A stretch of DNA of 16,179 nt, taken from positions 1 through 16,179 of the forward strand of contig CAMLKS010000014.1 in NCBI GenBank assembly GCA_946480675.1, read 5' to 3'. The DNA comes from an uncultured Bacteroidota bacterium (GTDB lineage Bacteria > Bacteroidota > Bacteroidia > Chitinophagales > Chitinophagaceae). The notes under the pieces are model-generated. The model did no database searches. It worked only from the letters and a program-made list of their open reading frames with translations, and was not told the DNA's origin. Shown piece after piece: positions 1-7,082 of this stretch (positions are counted from its first letter, which is position 1; each line of letters opens with the position of its first letter). Made by a program: the position numbers and the translations under genes.

Positions 1-124
1 ATTCATCAGCCGCGATGCCGATGGCTGGCCGCATTACGACCGGCTAAAACCCGTAGAAACCACCGGCCTGCAAGGGCAGGAACGAATATTGAAAGAGTGC
101 ATCATTGAGTATTTTGAAGCATAG
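1..124 (+). CDS. C-terminal end of an unrecognised protein (partial)
   Basis: Reading from base 2, a 40-residue open stretch runs without a stop to TAG at 122-124. It begins FISRDADGWPHYDRL and ends CIIEYFEA. The start lies outside the window. The stop is followed after 14 bases by a strong terminator palindrome, which supports this being the true end of a gene. The fragment is hydrophilic with an acidic, helical-looking tail and carries no motif I can assign to a family. It converges on the minus-strand gene that ends at 188. Function unknown; only the reading frame and the end are supported. Confidence 0.6.
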   Translation, partial: FISRDADGWPHYDRLKPVETTGLQGQERILKECIIEYFEA

Positions 125-138
125 TATTCTACCAAAAT

Positions 139-168
139 AAAAAAGCACCTCGATCGAGGTGCTTTTTT
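139..168. terminator. Bidirectional intrinsic terminator between convergent genes
   Basis: A perfect 30-base palindrome: six A, then GCACCTCGA paired with TCGAGGTGC, then six T. Because it is flanked by A on one side and T on the other it can end transcripts from both directions, the plus-strand gene ending at 124 and the minus-strand gene ending at 188. With a perfect palindrome the central bases would form the loop. Confidence 0.85.
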
Positions 169-187
169 ATTTTAATGATCAGTGCTC

Positions 188-2098
188 TTATTTCGTTACA
201 GACAGGCTGTGTGTTGCAACAGCGCTGTTTGTTTTAACAGTAACATTATACTGACCTGCAGCCATACTAGCTGTAGGGATACGTACTTCACGCAGGCCGG
301 CTTCAAATGATTGCTCAGCAGCAGTGAATACTACACGGCCAGTGATATCTGTAACCTGTACAGATACTTTAGCAGCATTGTTCAGGTTGAAACCAACCGT
401 TGTAAATTCGGTAGCAGGATTTGGATATACCGCTACGTTGTTGATTTCATTTTTAGTAGCCGCTACATTCGTAGGCCATTGTGCATTTATCACTTTTGAT
501 TGCAGCACAGTACCGGTAACTTCATCCTGTACAAATACTACTACGTTTGTATTCTTAGGGTGTGTCCACAGGTTGAAATCACCTTGTTTATTGTTACCTA
601 TGGTCGCTTTCACTTTATAGCTGTAGTTGTTAGCAGTACCGTCTACCCAGTTGCTAACACTAGTACCGCTACCGCTTGGCAGCATGCGGCGCATTACATA
701 TACATAGTGTTTCTGAGATGTAGTAGCCGCATCATTATAGTAGTCGTTCTCAACGATAGCAGCATGTACTTTCAGGTTTTTATTGCTGTTGAAGTATGGT
801 GTTACACCAAAATCAACCCACATAGAATCACCTGTTACATAGTAAGTACCGGTAATGTTCATAAATGCAGGCGCTTCTTTAGAAGCATCTATTTCAGCCT
901 GGTCACCACTGGTACCAGACATACCGTTGGTATAGTGGTCAGGAATACCCGTTACACCATAAAAATCCCTACGGGTAGCACCATGCGGGTTGTAGCTCGC
1001 ATCGTTACCGGGGTTAGGCCAGTTCATCTGGTATTTGATCACATTGAAATTAACCGAAGCATCATTTGCTTTATTATCAGTTATCAGCGGATCGAAGAAG
1101 GTGTTAAACGAAGCACAAGGCGCACAAGTAGAAGAAGTAAATTCTTCTATCAGGCCGGCACGTGTAGCCGTATTAGATGCTGCAGTGAAATCGCTCATAA
1201 GGCTGTTATCCCATGTTTCAGGATCTGGTGCGCCGTTTACGTCTGTCAGTTTCACTTCAATAGCGTGTGCACCTGCAGCAAGGGTAGCCAGTTTTGTACC
1301 AAATTTCACTGTTGTAGTAGCATAAGGTGCTATGTTCAAGCCAGAGAAAGTCTCAGATACAGGTGTACCGCCATCTACAATGTACTCAGCTTTTACACTC
1401 GTCATAGCTGCAGTACCGGTATTGCGTACAGTAGCTTTTATTTCAGTGTTAGTTGCCATCATCCTTTCCGAACCTGCAAATATGGGAAGGCTCAGTGGTT
1501 CGATAGCTACACCATTTGCAGTAGGCACTGCTACTTGTATATTATCTAATGCCATACCTACCAGCTTATTGGTACCACCCTTACCATCGTAGTAAGTGAA
1601 CGCCAGCTGCATGTTAGGCATATTATCATAGGCAGAAAGATCGATTGCAGCATATTGCCACTCCGTAGGGTTGCCAGCCAGCGTATCAATTGCAGTCCAT
1701 GTAGCACCACCATCAGTAGATATGTTCACAGTACCCCTTTCAGCAGGCCCGGTAGAACCATAGCTTGCATTTACAATGTAAAAGTTGAACGTAAGCTTCG
1801 CACCTGTAACACCGGTAAGGTTAAATATAGGAGATACCAGGCTCGTCGTGTCATTGTTCTCGTTGTTATTCCATTCGTCAACAACTACGTATTTGTCACG
1901 CGAAACTATTTTCCAGCCGTTTGTAGAAAAGAGGTCTCCGGAATTGATTTTCCAACCGGTAGTTGCTTTGGTTACCTGTGTCCAGCCTGCTGGCAGGCTG
2001 GTTCCAGCCTCAAAACTTTCCCTTAGCACTGTTTGTGCAGTTGCATTCAGGCCTGCGCCCAATGCAGCTACAGTTAAGAATGTAGTAATTTTATTCAT
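188..2098 (-). CDS. Secreted Omp28-like, thioredoxin-like protein with type IX secretion sorting domain
   Basis: 636 residues. A signal peptide (about 1-22, ending NATAQ) is followed by a jelly-roll adhesin-like domain of the cleaved-adhesin/choice-of-anchor J kind (about 25-190, with FNFYIVNASYG and ALDNIQV), an Ig-like CARDB-type domain (about 195-305), an Omp28-related region (about 312-545), and a C-terminal type A sorting domain (about 555-636; begins VAVYPNPATEF, ends in K). The last domain predicts export by the type IX system and attachment to, or release from, the cell surface. The Omp28 part starts EEFTSSTCAPC (Cys325, Cys328) and later has GIPDHYTNG, the layout of a thioredoxin fold with a CxxC site and cis-proline. 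Redox activity is inference. An A-rich stretch precedes the start; TATCTTCG (plus-strand 2119-2126) is a 7-of-8 match to the phylum's -7 element. Confidence 0.9.
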   Translation of the reverse strand: MNKITTFLTVAALGAGLNATAQTVLRESFEAGTSLPAGWTQVTKATTGWKINSGDLFSTNGWKIVSRDKYVVVDEWNNNENNDTTSLVSPIFNLTGVTGAKLTFNFYIVNASYGSTGPAERGTVNISTDGGATWTAIDTLAGNPTEWQYAAIDLSAYDNMPNMQLAFTYYDGKGGTNKLVGMALDNIQVAVPTANGVAIEPLSLPIFAGSERMMATNTEIKATVRNTGTAAMTSVKAEYIVDGGTPVSETFSGLNIAPYATTTVKFGTKLATLAAGAHAIEVKLTDVNGAPDPETWDNSLMSDFTAASNTATRAGLIEEFTSSTCAPCASFNTFFDPLITDNKANDASVNFNVIKYQMNWPNPGNDASYNPHGATRRDFYGVTGIPDHYTNGMSGTSGDQAEIDASKEAPAFMNITGTYYVTGDSMWVDFGVTPYFNSNKNLKVHAAIVENDYYNDAATTSQKHYVYVMRRMLPSGSGTSVSNWVDGTANNYSYKVKATIGNNKQGDFNLWTHPKNTNVVVFVQDEVTGTVLQSKVINAQWPTNVAATKNEINNVAVYPNPATEFTTVGFNLNNAAKVSVQVTDITGRVVFTAAEQSFEAGLREVRIPTASMAAGQYNVTVKTNSAVATHSLSVTK

Positions 2099-2184
2099 CT
2101 TACTTTTTTTATGGATTCCGAAGATACGGATATTCAGTAATTAAATCTGTATTAAAATTCCCGCTCCAATCGATTTTAATGTCA

Positions 2185-2192
2185 TACTTTTG
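2185..2192 (+). promoter_or_regulatory. Predicted -7 promoter element for the thiamin receptor transcript
   Basis: TACTTTTG is an exact match to the Bacteroidota -7 consensus TAnnTTTG. Transcription would begin near 2199, about 15 bases before the TPP aptamer, which is where a riboswitch transcript should start. I see no TTG-type -33 element at the usual 17-23 bases upstream. Confidence 0.5.
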
Positions 2193-2197
2193 CCACA

Positions 2198-2213
2198 TGT
2201 TCTAAACAGAACA
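2198..2213. repeat. Perfect inverted repeat at the predicted transcript start
   Basis: TGTTCT and AGAACA are perfect inverted arms around AAAC. The element lies directly between the predicted -7 box and the TPP aptamer, so it is either a hairpin at the very 5' end of the mRNA or an operator over the transcription start. It is not part of the conserved aptamer. Confidence 0.6.
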
Positions 2214-2290
2214 AAACGGGGTGCCTGAAACACAAGGGCTGAGATTATACCCGCTGAACCTGGACCGGGTAATGCCGGTTAGGGATGAGC
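2214..2290 (+). promoter_or_regulatory. TPP (thiamin pyrophosphate) riboswitch aptamer, THI element
   Basis: The conserved landmarks occur in the correct order and spacing: GGGGTGCC (2218-2225), GGGCTGAGA (2236-2244), TACCCG (2248-2253), GAACCTG (2256-2262), GGGTAATGCCGG (2267-2278) and TTAGGGA (2279-2285). CGGGGT pairs with ATACCCG to form P2, and CTGAGA is the pyrimidine-sensing motif. A closing helix P1 is not obvious to me; the bases directly flanking the core barely pair. Bound TPP normally lowers expression of the downstream gene. The gene that follows is a TonB-dependent receptor, a known partner of THI elements in Bacteroidota. No T-rich terminator hairpin lies between aptamer and gene, so control of translation or by an alternative fold is more likely than classical termination. 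Confidence 0.93.
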
Positions 2291-2333
2291 AAAATCAGCT
2301 GCCATATTCCATTGCATCCATCTGTATACGCGA

Positions 2334-2352
2334 AGGCCTGCGCTTATACCCG
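2334..2352 (+). repeat. Degenerate copy of the TPP aptamer P2 strand in the leader
   Basis: AGGCCTGCGCTTATACCCG here matches AGGGCTGAGATTATACCCG inside the aptamer (2235-2253) at 16 of 19 positions; the base before each copy (A) also agrees. The final nine bases, TTATACCCG, are identical. The copies are 99 bases apart. The conserved CTGAGA motif has become CTGCGC, so this copy should not bind ligand, but its ATACCCG could pair with the P2 5' strand CGGGGT (2217-2222), and TACCCG with CGGGTA (2266-2271). A competing strand in the expression platform is inferred. The rest of 2291-2420 shows no other clear element. Confidence 0.6.
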
Positions 2353-2420
2353 ATGGTTTCTGCATTTGGTTGCGGCACATGCATGGCGCCCCACATTATT
2401 AATTGTATTTAATAAATGCC

Positions 2421-4640
2421 ATGCAGCAGTTCAACAAACATGTTATGACCATTGCAGCCCTGTGCTGCACCACTACCGCTGTAGCCCAGCAGGCTACAGA
2501 CACCTTTGCCAAAAGGCAAATGTTGGAACCTATAGAGATACGCTCGCTCCGGGCCGGTTCCAATGCCCCTTTCGTGAAAACAGAAATTAAAGCTATAGAC
2601 ATTGAAAAGGCCAATCTTGGGCAGGACCTGCCATACTTGCTTCAATACACACCTTCTGCCGTTGTCACTTCCGATGCGGGTACTGGCATAGGCTACACGG
2701 GTGTTCGTGTACGGGGTACAGACGGGGTACGTATGAACGTAACCCTGAATGGTATCCCCGTGAATGATGCCGAATCGCAGGGTACTTTCTTTGTCAATTT
2801 CCCTGATATTGCTTCTTCTACAGGCTCTGTACAGCTGCAGCGCGGTGTGGGTACATCTACCAATGGCGCCGCTGCATTTGGCGCTACTATGAGCATCAGC
2901 AACCTGCAGCAAATGGAAAAAGCAGGTGTAGAAGTAAGCAATAGCTACGGTTCTTTCAATACCTGGAAGCATACCGTGAAAGCAGGTACCGGCTTGCTGA
3001 AAAACGGTTTTCAGTTCGATGCCCGCTTGTCGAAGATCAGTTCCGATGGTTTTATCGACCGTTCTGCCAGCGACCTTAAGTCCCTGCAGCTACTGGCAGG
3101 CTGGCAGCTAAGCAAGAAAACAGCACTGCGCTTTATGCTGATGACCGGCAAAGAAAAGACCGGGCAGGCATGGAACGGGGTGCCGGGCGATTCACTGGCT
3201 ACCAACCGCACCTATAACGAACTGGGTGTAAAGGCGGATGGCAGCTATTACAACAACCAGACCGATAACTACCAACAGGATTACTACCAGTTCTTTGCCG
3301 ATCATAAATTCAGCAAATACCTATCGGCGCATGTTGCTGTATTCCTTACCCGTGGCCGTGGCTATTATGAAGAATACAAGCTGGGCGAATCATACAGTAC
3401 TTATGGCTTAGGTGATTATATCACGCCATCGGGCGCGGATACTATCACCACGACTGATATGGTACGCCAGCTTTGGTTAGACAATCATTATTATGGCTCT
3501 GTTTTCTCGCTTCTTTATGAAAAAGAAAAAACGCAAATAGCCTTTGGTGGTGGCTGGACGCAGTACCTGGGCGAGCACTATGGCTATGTAAAATGGGCAG
3601 AGCATAATATACCTGCCGATTATCGCTGGTACCTGCTCAATTCTCAGAAGAACGACCTGAACCTGTATGTAAAAACACAGCAAACCATCGGCAAAGACCT
3701 CATACTTTTTGGCGACCTGCAATACCGCAATGTGTCTTACATCATCAACGGGTTCCGCAAAAACCCTACACTGCGCCCGGTCAACAACTTCAATTTCTTC
3801 AATCCTAAAGCGGGTATCACCTATTGGGTAAAAAACACATCGCGCAACAGGCAAAAAGCATATGCATCATTCGCTGTAGCCAATAAAGAGCCGAATCGCG
3901 ACGATTTTGAAGCATCCCCTACAGCATTGCCCAAGCCCGAAAGGCTGTATGATGTAGAAGCCGGCTATGAAATAAGCAAGCGTAATTGGAGCGCGGCTGC
4001 CAACCTGTATTATATGAACTATCGCGATCAACTGGTATTCACAGGTAAAATAAACGATGTAGGGGCCTATAGCCGTACCAACGTGCCTGAAAGCTACCGC
4101 GCAGGTATCGAGCTGCAGGCAGGTTTCAAACCGGCCGATTGGGTAAACCTGAATGCCAATGCTACTTTTTCTGACAACCGCATCAAAAAATTCACGGAAT
4201 ATGTAGATAACTGGGATGACCCAAATTATGCACAAGTAGCTGTTACACATAGCAATACGCCTATCGCACTGTCTCCATCCCTCATTGCCGGTGGTGGTGT
4301 TACGTTCGCCCCGTTTGTAAACCTGCTCGATAATCAAACGCTGGAGCTGGATGTAATGGGCAAGCACGTAGGCAAGCAATACCTCGATAATTCAGGCGAC
4401 GAAAATCGTACTATTAAGGATTATACCCTGTGCGACCTTCGCCTGCGTTATAGTGTAGCCTTGAAACCATTCCGCGAGATAATGGCAACTTTCGCTGTCA
4501 ACAACATCTTCGACCGCAAATATGAAAGCAATGGCTATGTATGGTATGTATATCAAACCGCCGGACAAAACGTGGTAGACAATCGCTACTTTCCGCAGGC
4601 AGGCATTAATTACATGGCCGGCATTACGCTGAAGTGGTAA
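2421..4640 (+). CDS. TonB-dependent outer-membrane receptor, predicted thiamin uptake
   Basis: 739 residues from the ATG at 2421. An in-frame TTG at 2403 would only add YLINA-type residues before the signal peptide, so I prefer 2421; the ATG at 2445 is a further option because the hydrophobic segment MTIAALCCTTTAVAQ begins there. After cleavage near AVAQ comes a short segment with PIEIRS, a plausible TonB box, then the plug (about 40-160; GYTGVRVRGTDGVRMNVTLNGIPVND), then a beta-barrel rich in aromatic alternating strands, ending NYMAGITLKW with the terminal aromatic residue of outer-membrane barrels. There is no N-terminal carboxypeptidase-like domain. Substrate is inferred from the TPP riboswitch ahead of it: thiamin, its phosphates or a precursor would cross the outer membrane using TonB energy. 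No thiamin synthesis or inner-membrane transport gene is adjacent. Confidence 0.93.
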   Translation: MQQFNKHVMTIAALCCTTTAVAQQATDTFAKRQMLEPIEIRSLRAGSNAPFVKTEIKAIDIEKANLGQDLPYLLQYTPSAVVTSDAGTGIGYTGVRVRGTDGVRMNVTLNGIPVNDAESQGTFFVNFPDIASSTGSVQLQRGVGTSTNGAAAFGATMSISNLQQMEKAGVEVSNSYGSFNTWKHTVKAGTGLLKNGFQFDARLSKISSDGFIDRSASDLKSLQLLAGWQLSKKTALRFMLMTGKEKTGQAWNGVPGDSLATNRTYNELGVKADGSYYNNQTDNYQQDYYQFFADHKFSKYLSAHVAVFLTRGRGYYEEYKLGESYSTYGLGDYITPSGADTITTTDMVRQLWLDNHYYGSVFSLLYEKEKTQIAFGGGWTQYLGEHYGYVKWAEHNIPADYRWYLLNSQKNDLNLYVKTQQTIGKDLILFGDLQYRNVSYIINGFRKNPTLRPVNNFNFFNPKAGITYWVKNTSRNRQKAYASFAVANKEPNRDDFEASPTALPKPERLYDVEAGYEISKRNWSAAANLYYMNYRDQLVFTGKINDVGAYSRTNVPESYRAGIELQAGFKPADWVNLNANATFSDNRIKKFTEYVDNWDDPNYAQVAVTHSNTPIALSPSLIAGGGVTFAPFVNLLDNQTLELDVMGKHVGKQYLDNSGDENRTIKDYTLCDLRLRYSVALKPFREIMATFAVNNIFDRKYESNGYVWYVYQTAGQNVVDNRYFPQAGINYMAGITLKW

Positions 4641-4670
4641 CCATTTTTCGTGTTTTGATTTTTTCAGTAG

Positions 4671-4697
4671 AACGCCGGGTAGCCCCGGCGTTTTGTT
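4671..4697 (+). terminator. Intrinsic terminator of the thiamin receptor gene
   Basis: AACGCCGGG pairs perfectly with CCCGGCGTT around the loop TAGC, followed by TTGTTT. It begins 30 bases after the receptor stop codon and closes that unit before the metallopeptidase gene. Confidence 0.85.
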
Positions 4698-4747
4698 TAT
4701 AGCCATATAGTCATGCCCACAATCCTTATATTATGTATAATCGGTAA

Positions 4748-4782
4748 CTTGCAGCATAGCAAAACTGCCATTTTTACATTGG
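4748..4782 (+). promoter_or_regulatory. Candidate promoter for the metallopeptidase gene
   Basis: CTTG (4748-4751) as a -33 element and TACATTGG (4775-4782), a 7-of-8 match to TAnnTTTG, are separated by 23 bases, at the long end of the accepted range. Transcription would begin near 4789 and leave a leader of about 36 bases. Tentative. Confidence 0.35.
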
Positions 4783-4824
4783 TAGGCTATTTGATGTGTT
4801 AAGTATAAACGATAGAATTAAATA

Positions 4825-5511
4825 ATGAATATCTTGATTTTCTTCCTCCTGCCTATGATATTAGGTATGGTAGTGAGTATGAGGCTGAAGAGTAAATTCC
4901 GTGAATATTCTGAAGAACCCCTCAGCGAGGGCCTTAGCGGTAAAGAAGTGGCCGAACGTATGCTGCATGAAAATGGTATATACGATGTGCAGGTAGTATC
5001 GGGCCACGGTTTCCTGTCAGATCACTATAACCCTACCGATAAAACGGTAAACCTGAGCCCCGATGTATATGGCGGGCGCAGTATAGCCGCTGCAGCCGTA
5101 GCCGCCCACGAATGCGGGCACGCCGTGCAGCACGCTACCGGCTATGCCATGCTGCAATTGCGCAGCAAGCTGGTACCCCTTGTGCAGATAAGTACTACGT
5201 TATCGCAATGGGTACTTTTAGCAGGTGCAGGGTTATTTTTCGGTAGGGGAAACCAGACCGTACTGCTGATAGGTATCATTCTTTTTGCAGCATCTACATT
5301 GTTTTCTCTTATAACTTTGCCTGTAGAATACGATGCCAGCAACCGCGCGCTGAAGTGGATGGACAGTACCGGCCTCACCCACAGGGCCGAGCATGACAAA
5401 GCGGCCGATGCATTAAAATGGGCGGCACGCACCTATGTGGTAGCAGCCATAGCATCGGTAGCACAGCTATTGTACTACGTTATGCTGTTCAATAACCGCA
5501 ACAGGGACTAA
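4825..5511 (+). CDS. Zinc-dependent membrane metallopeptidase, YugP family
   Basis: 228 residues, the usual size for the family. An N-terminal hydrophobic segment (about 2-19) is followed by a cytosolic or periplasmic part carrying the zinc-binding HECGH motif at 95-99 (His95, Glu96, His99), then two hydrophobic segments (about 128-165 and 203-222). LPVEYDAS (165-172) supplies the conserved glutamate, Glu168, a likely third zinc ligand. These motifs, in this order, are characteristic of the neutral zinc metallopeptidases named after B. subtilis YugP; the physiological substrate of that family is not established. No Shine-Dalgarno site precedes the ATG. It lies 44 bases upstream of the next gene with no terminator between, so the two may be co-transcribed although they have no evident functional link. 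Confidence 0.9.
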   Translation: MNILIFFLLPMILGMVVSMRLKSKFREYSEEPLSEGLSGKEVAERMLHENGIYDVQVVSGHGFLSDHYNPTDKTVNLSPDVYGGRSIAAAAVAAHECGHAVQHATGYAMLQLRSKLVPLVQISTTLSQWVLLAGAGLFFGRGNQTVLLIGIILFAASTLFSLITLPVEYDASNRALKWMDSTGLTHRAEHDKAADALKWAARTYVVAAIASVAQLLYYVMLFNNRNRD

Positions 5512-5555
5512 GAAATTTTAAAAAAAACTGCAGAAACTGCAACAAAACACAACAA

Positions 5556-6959
5556 ATGACAGTAGAGCAAATGTATACCAGCTGCCTTAGTGAAGCAGCA
5601 TACTTCATAGCCAGCAATGGCGAGGCAGCCGTTATAGACCCGCTACGCGATGTGGACGTTTATATCAAAAAGGCGGCAGACCAGGGTGTGAAGATCAAAT
5701 ACATATTTGAAACGCACTTTCATGCCGACTTTGTGAGCGGTCACCTGGAGCTGGCAGAGAAAACAGGCGCTACCATAGTATATGGCCCGCAAACCAATGC
5801 TAAATTCAACTTTCATATGGCCAAAGATGGTGAAGACTTCGCCATCGGTAACCTGAAGCTGAAAGCATTGCACACGCCCGGTCATACACTGGAAAGCACC
5901 AGCTACCTGCTCTACGATGAGTCTGGCAATCCGTACTGCGTATTTACCGGCGATACTTTGTTTGTAGGCGATGTGGGCCGTCCCGACCTGTTCAGCGGCA
6001 ACCTGAGCAAGGAAGAGCTGGCCGGGTATTTATATGATTCCCTGCAACGTAAGATCAAAACACTGCCTGACAATGTGATAGTGTACCCGGCACATGGCCC
6101 GGGCTCTTCTTGCGGCAAAAACCTGGGGCCTAATACTTACAGCACTATCGGCGAGCAAAAGGAAAGCAACTATGCATTGCAGGAAATGACCAAAGAAGAA
6201 TTCGTCAAAGCCGTTACCGATGGGCTTACTACGCCACCTGCATATTTCCCTATCAATGCCCGCATCAATAAAGAAGGCTACAGCAGCATGGATGAAGTAA
6301 TGAAACGTGCTATGCAACCGCTGGATGTAGCTGCCTTCAAACAAAAAGTAAATGATGGTGCCTGGATACTGGATACTCGAAATGCTGGTGTCTTTACAGA
6401 AGAATTTGTACCCGGCTCTATCAGCATAGGCCTGGAAGGCAGGTTTGCAGAATGGGCAGGTAGCCTGCTGCCTTTCGATCAGCCGCTGGTACTGGTTACA
6501 GAGCCCGGCAAGGAAGAAGAAAGCGCTATCCGCCTGTCAAGGGTGGGTATCGATAACGTACAGGGCTACCTCGATGGCGGCATCGCTGCCTGGAAAGCTG
6601 CCGGCGAAGATGTGGATATGATCATTGATATTGAAGCCGAGGAGCTGGCTATGGACCTGCCACACGATAGCAAGCTGGATGTGATAGACGTCCGCAAGCC
6701 TTCTGAATTTGATGCCGCACACGTAAAAGGCGCACAGAATGCCCCGCTCGATACCCTGATGGACCCTATGAATGTAGCGTTGATAGACACAGATACCAAC
6801 CTGTACGTACACTGTGCAGGTGGCTATCGTTCGGTGATAGCAGCATCCCTGCTGAAACGCCAGGGCTATCACAACCTGCGCAATATATTGGGTGGCTTCG
6901 GCAAAATAAAAGAGCTGAAGAATATACCTATCGTGCAGCCGCAGCAGCAAAAGATATAA
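5556..6959 (+). CDS. Metallo-beta-lactamase/rhodanese fusion, predicted persulfide dioxygenase (CstB-like)
   Basis: 467 residues. The N-terminal metallo-beta-lactamase fold (about 1-245) has THFHADF (His54, His56, Asp58), TPGHT (His110), TGDTLF (Asp133) and YPAHG (His180). Phe59 replaces the histidine of the usual HxHxDH motif; ETHE1-type persulfide dioxygenases bind one iron through the residues matching His54, His110 and Asp133, so this loss fits a mono-iron enzyme. Two rhodanese domains follow: the first (about 262-350) has no cysteine in its active loop (VTEPGKEEE), the second (about 365-455) has CAGGYRS with Cys420. This order, dioxygenase, pseudo-rhodanese, active rhodanese, is that of CstB, which turns persulfides into thiosulfate in sulfide detoxification. 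The reaction here is inferred from that family. It follows the metallopeptidase gene by 44 bases, and AACTGCA is repeated in the gap (5526-5532, 5535-5541). Confidence 0.9.
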   Translation: MTVEQMYTSCLSEAAYFIASNGEAAVIDPLRDVDVYIKKAADQGVKIKYIFETHFHADFVSGHLELAEKTGATIVYGPQTNAKFNFHMAKDGEDFAIGNLKLKALHTPGHTLESTSYLLYDESGNPYCVFTGDTLFVGDVGRPDLFSGNLSKEELAGYLYDSLQRKIKTLPDNVIVYPAHGPGSSCGKNLGPNTYSTIGEQKESNYALQEMTKEEFVKAVTDGLTTPPAYFPINARINKEGYSSMDEVMKRAMQPLDVAAFKQKVNDGAWILDTRNAGVFTEEFVPGSISIGLEGRFAEWAGSLLPFDQPLVLVTEPGKEEESAIRLSRVGIDNVQGYLDGGIAAWKAAGEDVDMIIDIEAEELAMDLPHDSKLDVIDVRKPSEFDAAHVKGAQNAPLDTLMDPMNVALIDTDTNLYVHCAGGYRSVIAASLLKRQGYHNLRNILGGFGKIKELKNIPIVQPQQQKI

Positions 6960-6975
6960 TAAGAACCAAATAGCA

Positions 6976-7012
6976 AAAAGCAGCCCGTGGGTGATACCCA
7001 TGGGCTGCTTTT
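6976..7012. terminator. Intrinsic terminator after the persulfide dioxygenase gene
   Basis: A 16-base-pair stem, AAAAGCAGCCCGTGGG with CCCATGGGCTGCTTTT, one G-U pair, loop TGATA. The A-tract on one side and T-tract on the other make it potentially bidirectional. It starts 17 bases after the stop codon. Confidence 0.85.
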
Positions 7013-7020
7013 ATAAAAAA

Positions 7021-7035
7021 ATGTCTTATAGACAT
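7021..7035. repeat. Perfect palindrome upstream of a promoter, candidate operator
   Basis: ATGTCT and AGACAT are perfect inverted arms around TAT. The centre (7028) lies about 43 bases upstream of the start predicted from the -7 element at 7057-7064, and the promoter lacks a -33 box. That position is the one used by activators that overlap the -35 region, as Crp/Fnr-type proteins do. The binding protein is unknown. Confidence 0.5.
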
Positions 7036-7056
7036 GAATTTTTACTTTTATAAAAC

Positions 7057-7064
7057 TATATTTG
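7057..7064 (+). promoter_or_regulatory. Predicted -7 promoter element for the outer-membrane protein gene
   Basis: TATATTTG matches TAnnTTTG exactly. Transcription would start near 7071, giving a leader of only about 12 bases before the ATG at 7083. No TTG element is found 17-23 bases upstream. Confidence 0.55.
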
Positions 7065-7082
7065 AGACACATCTATAGTATT

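Noticed and set aside
500..1549. A 349-codon plus-strand open frame
   Set aside because: It lies wholly antisense to the Omp28-like gene, whose domains are clear; its translation is rich in Cys, Tyr and Ser with no recognisable domain. It is a shadow frame.
2221..2412. A 63-codon frame in the riboswitch leader, with GLRLYP occurring twice in its translation
   Set aside because: It has a GTG start inside the aptamer; the peptide repeat is only the translation of the duplicated RNA strand (2235-2253 and 2334-2352). No sign of a real leader peptide.
2316..2420. A second, complete TPP aptamer downstream of the first
   Set aside because: Only the P2/CTGAGA strand is duplicated; GGGGTGCC, GAACCTG and GGTAATGCC-type landmarks are missing.
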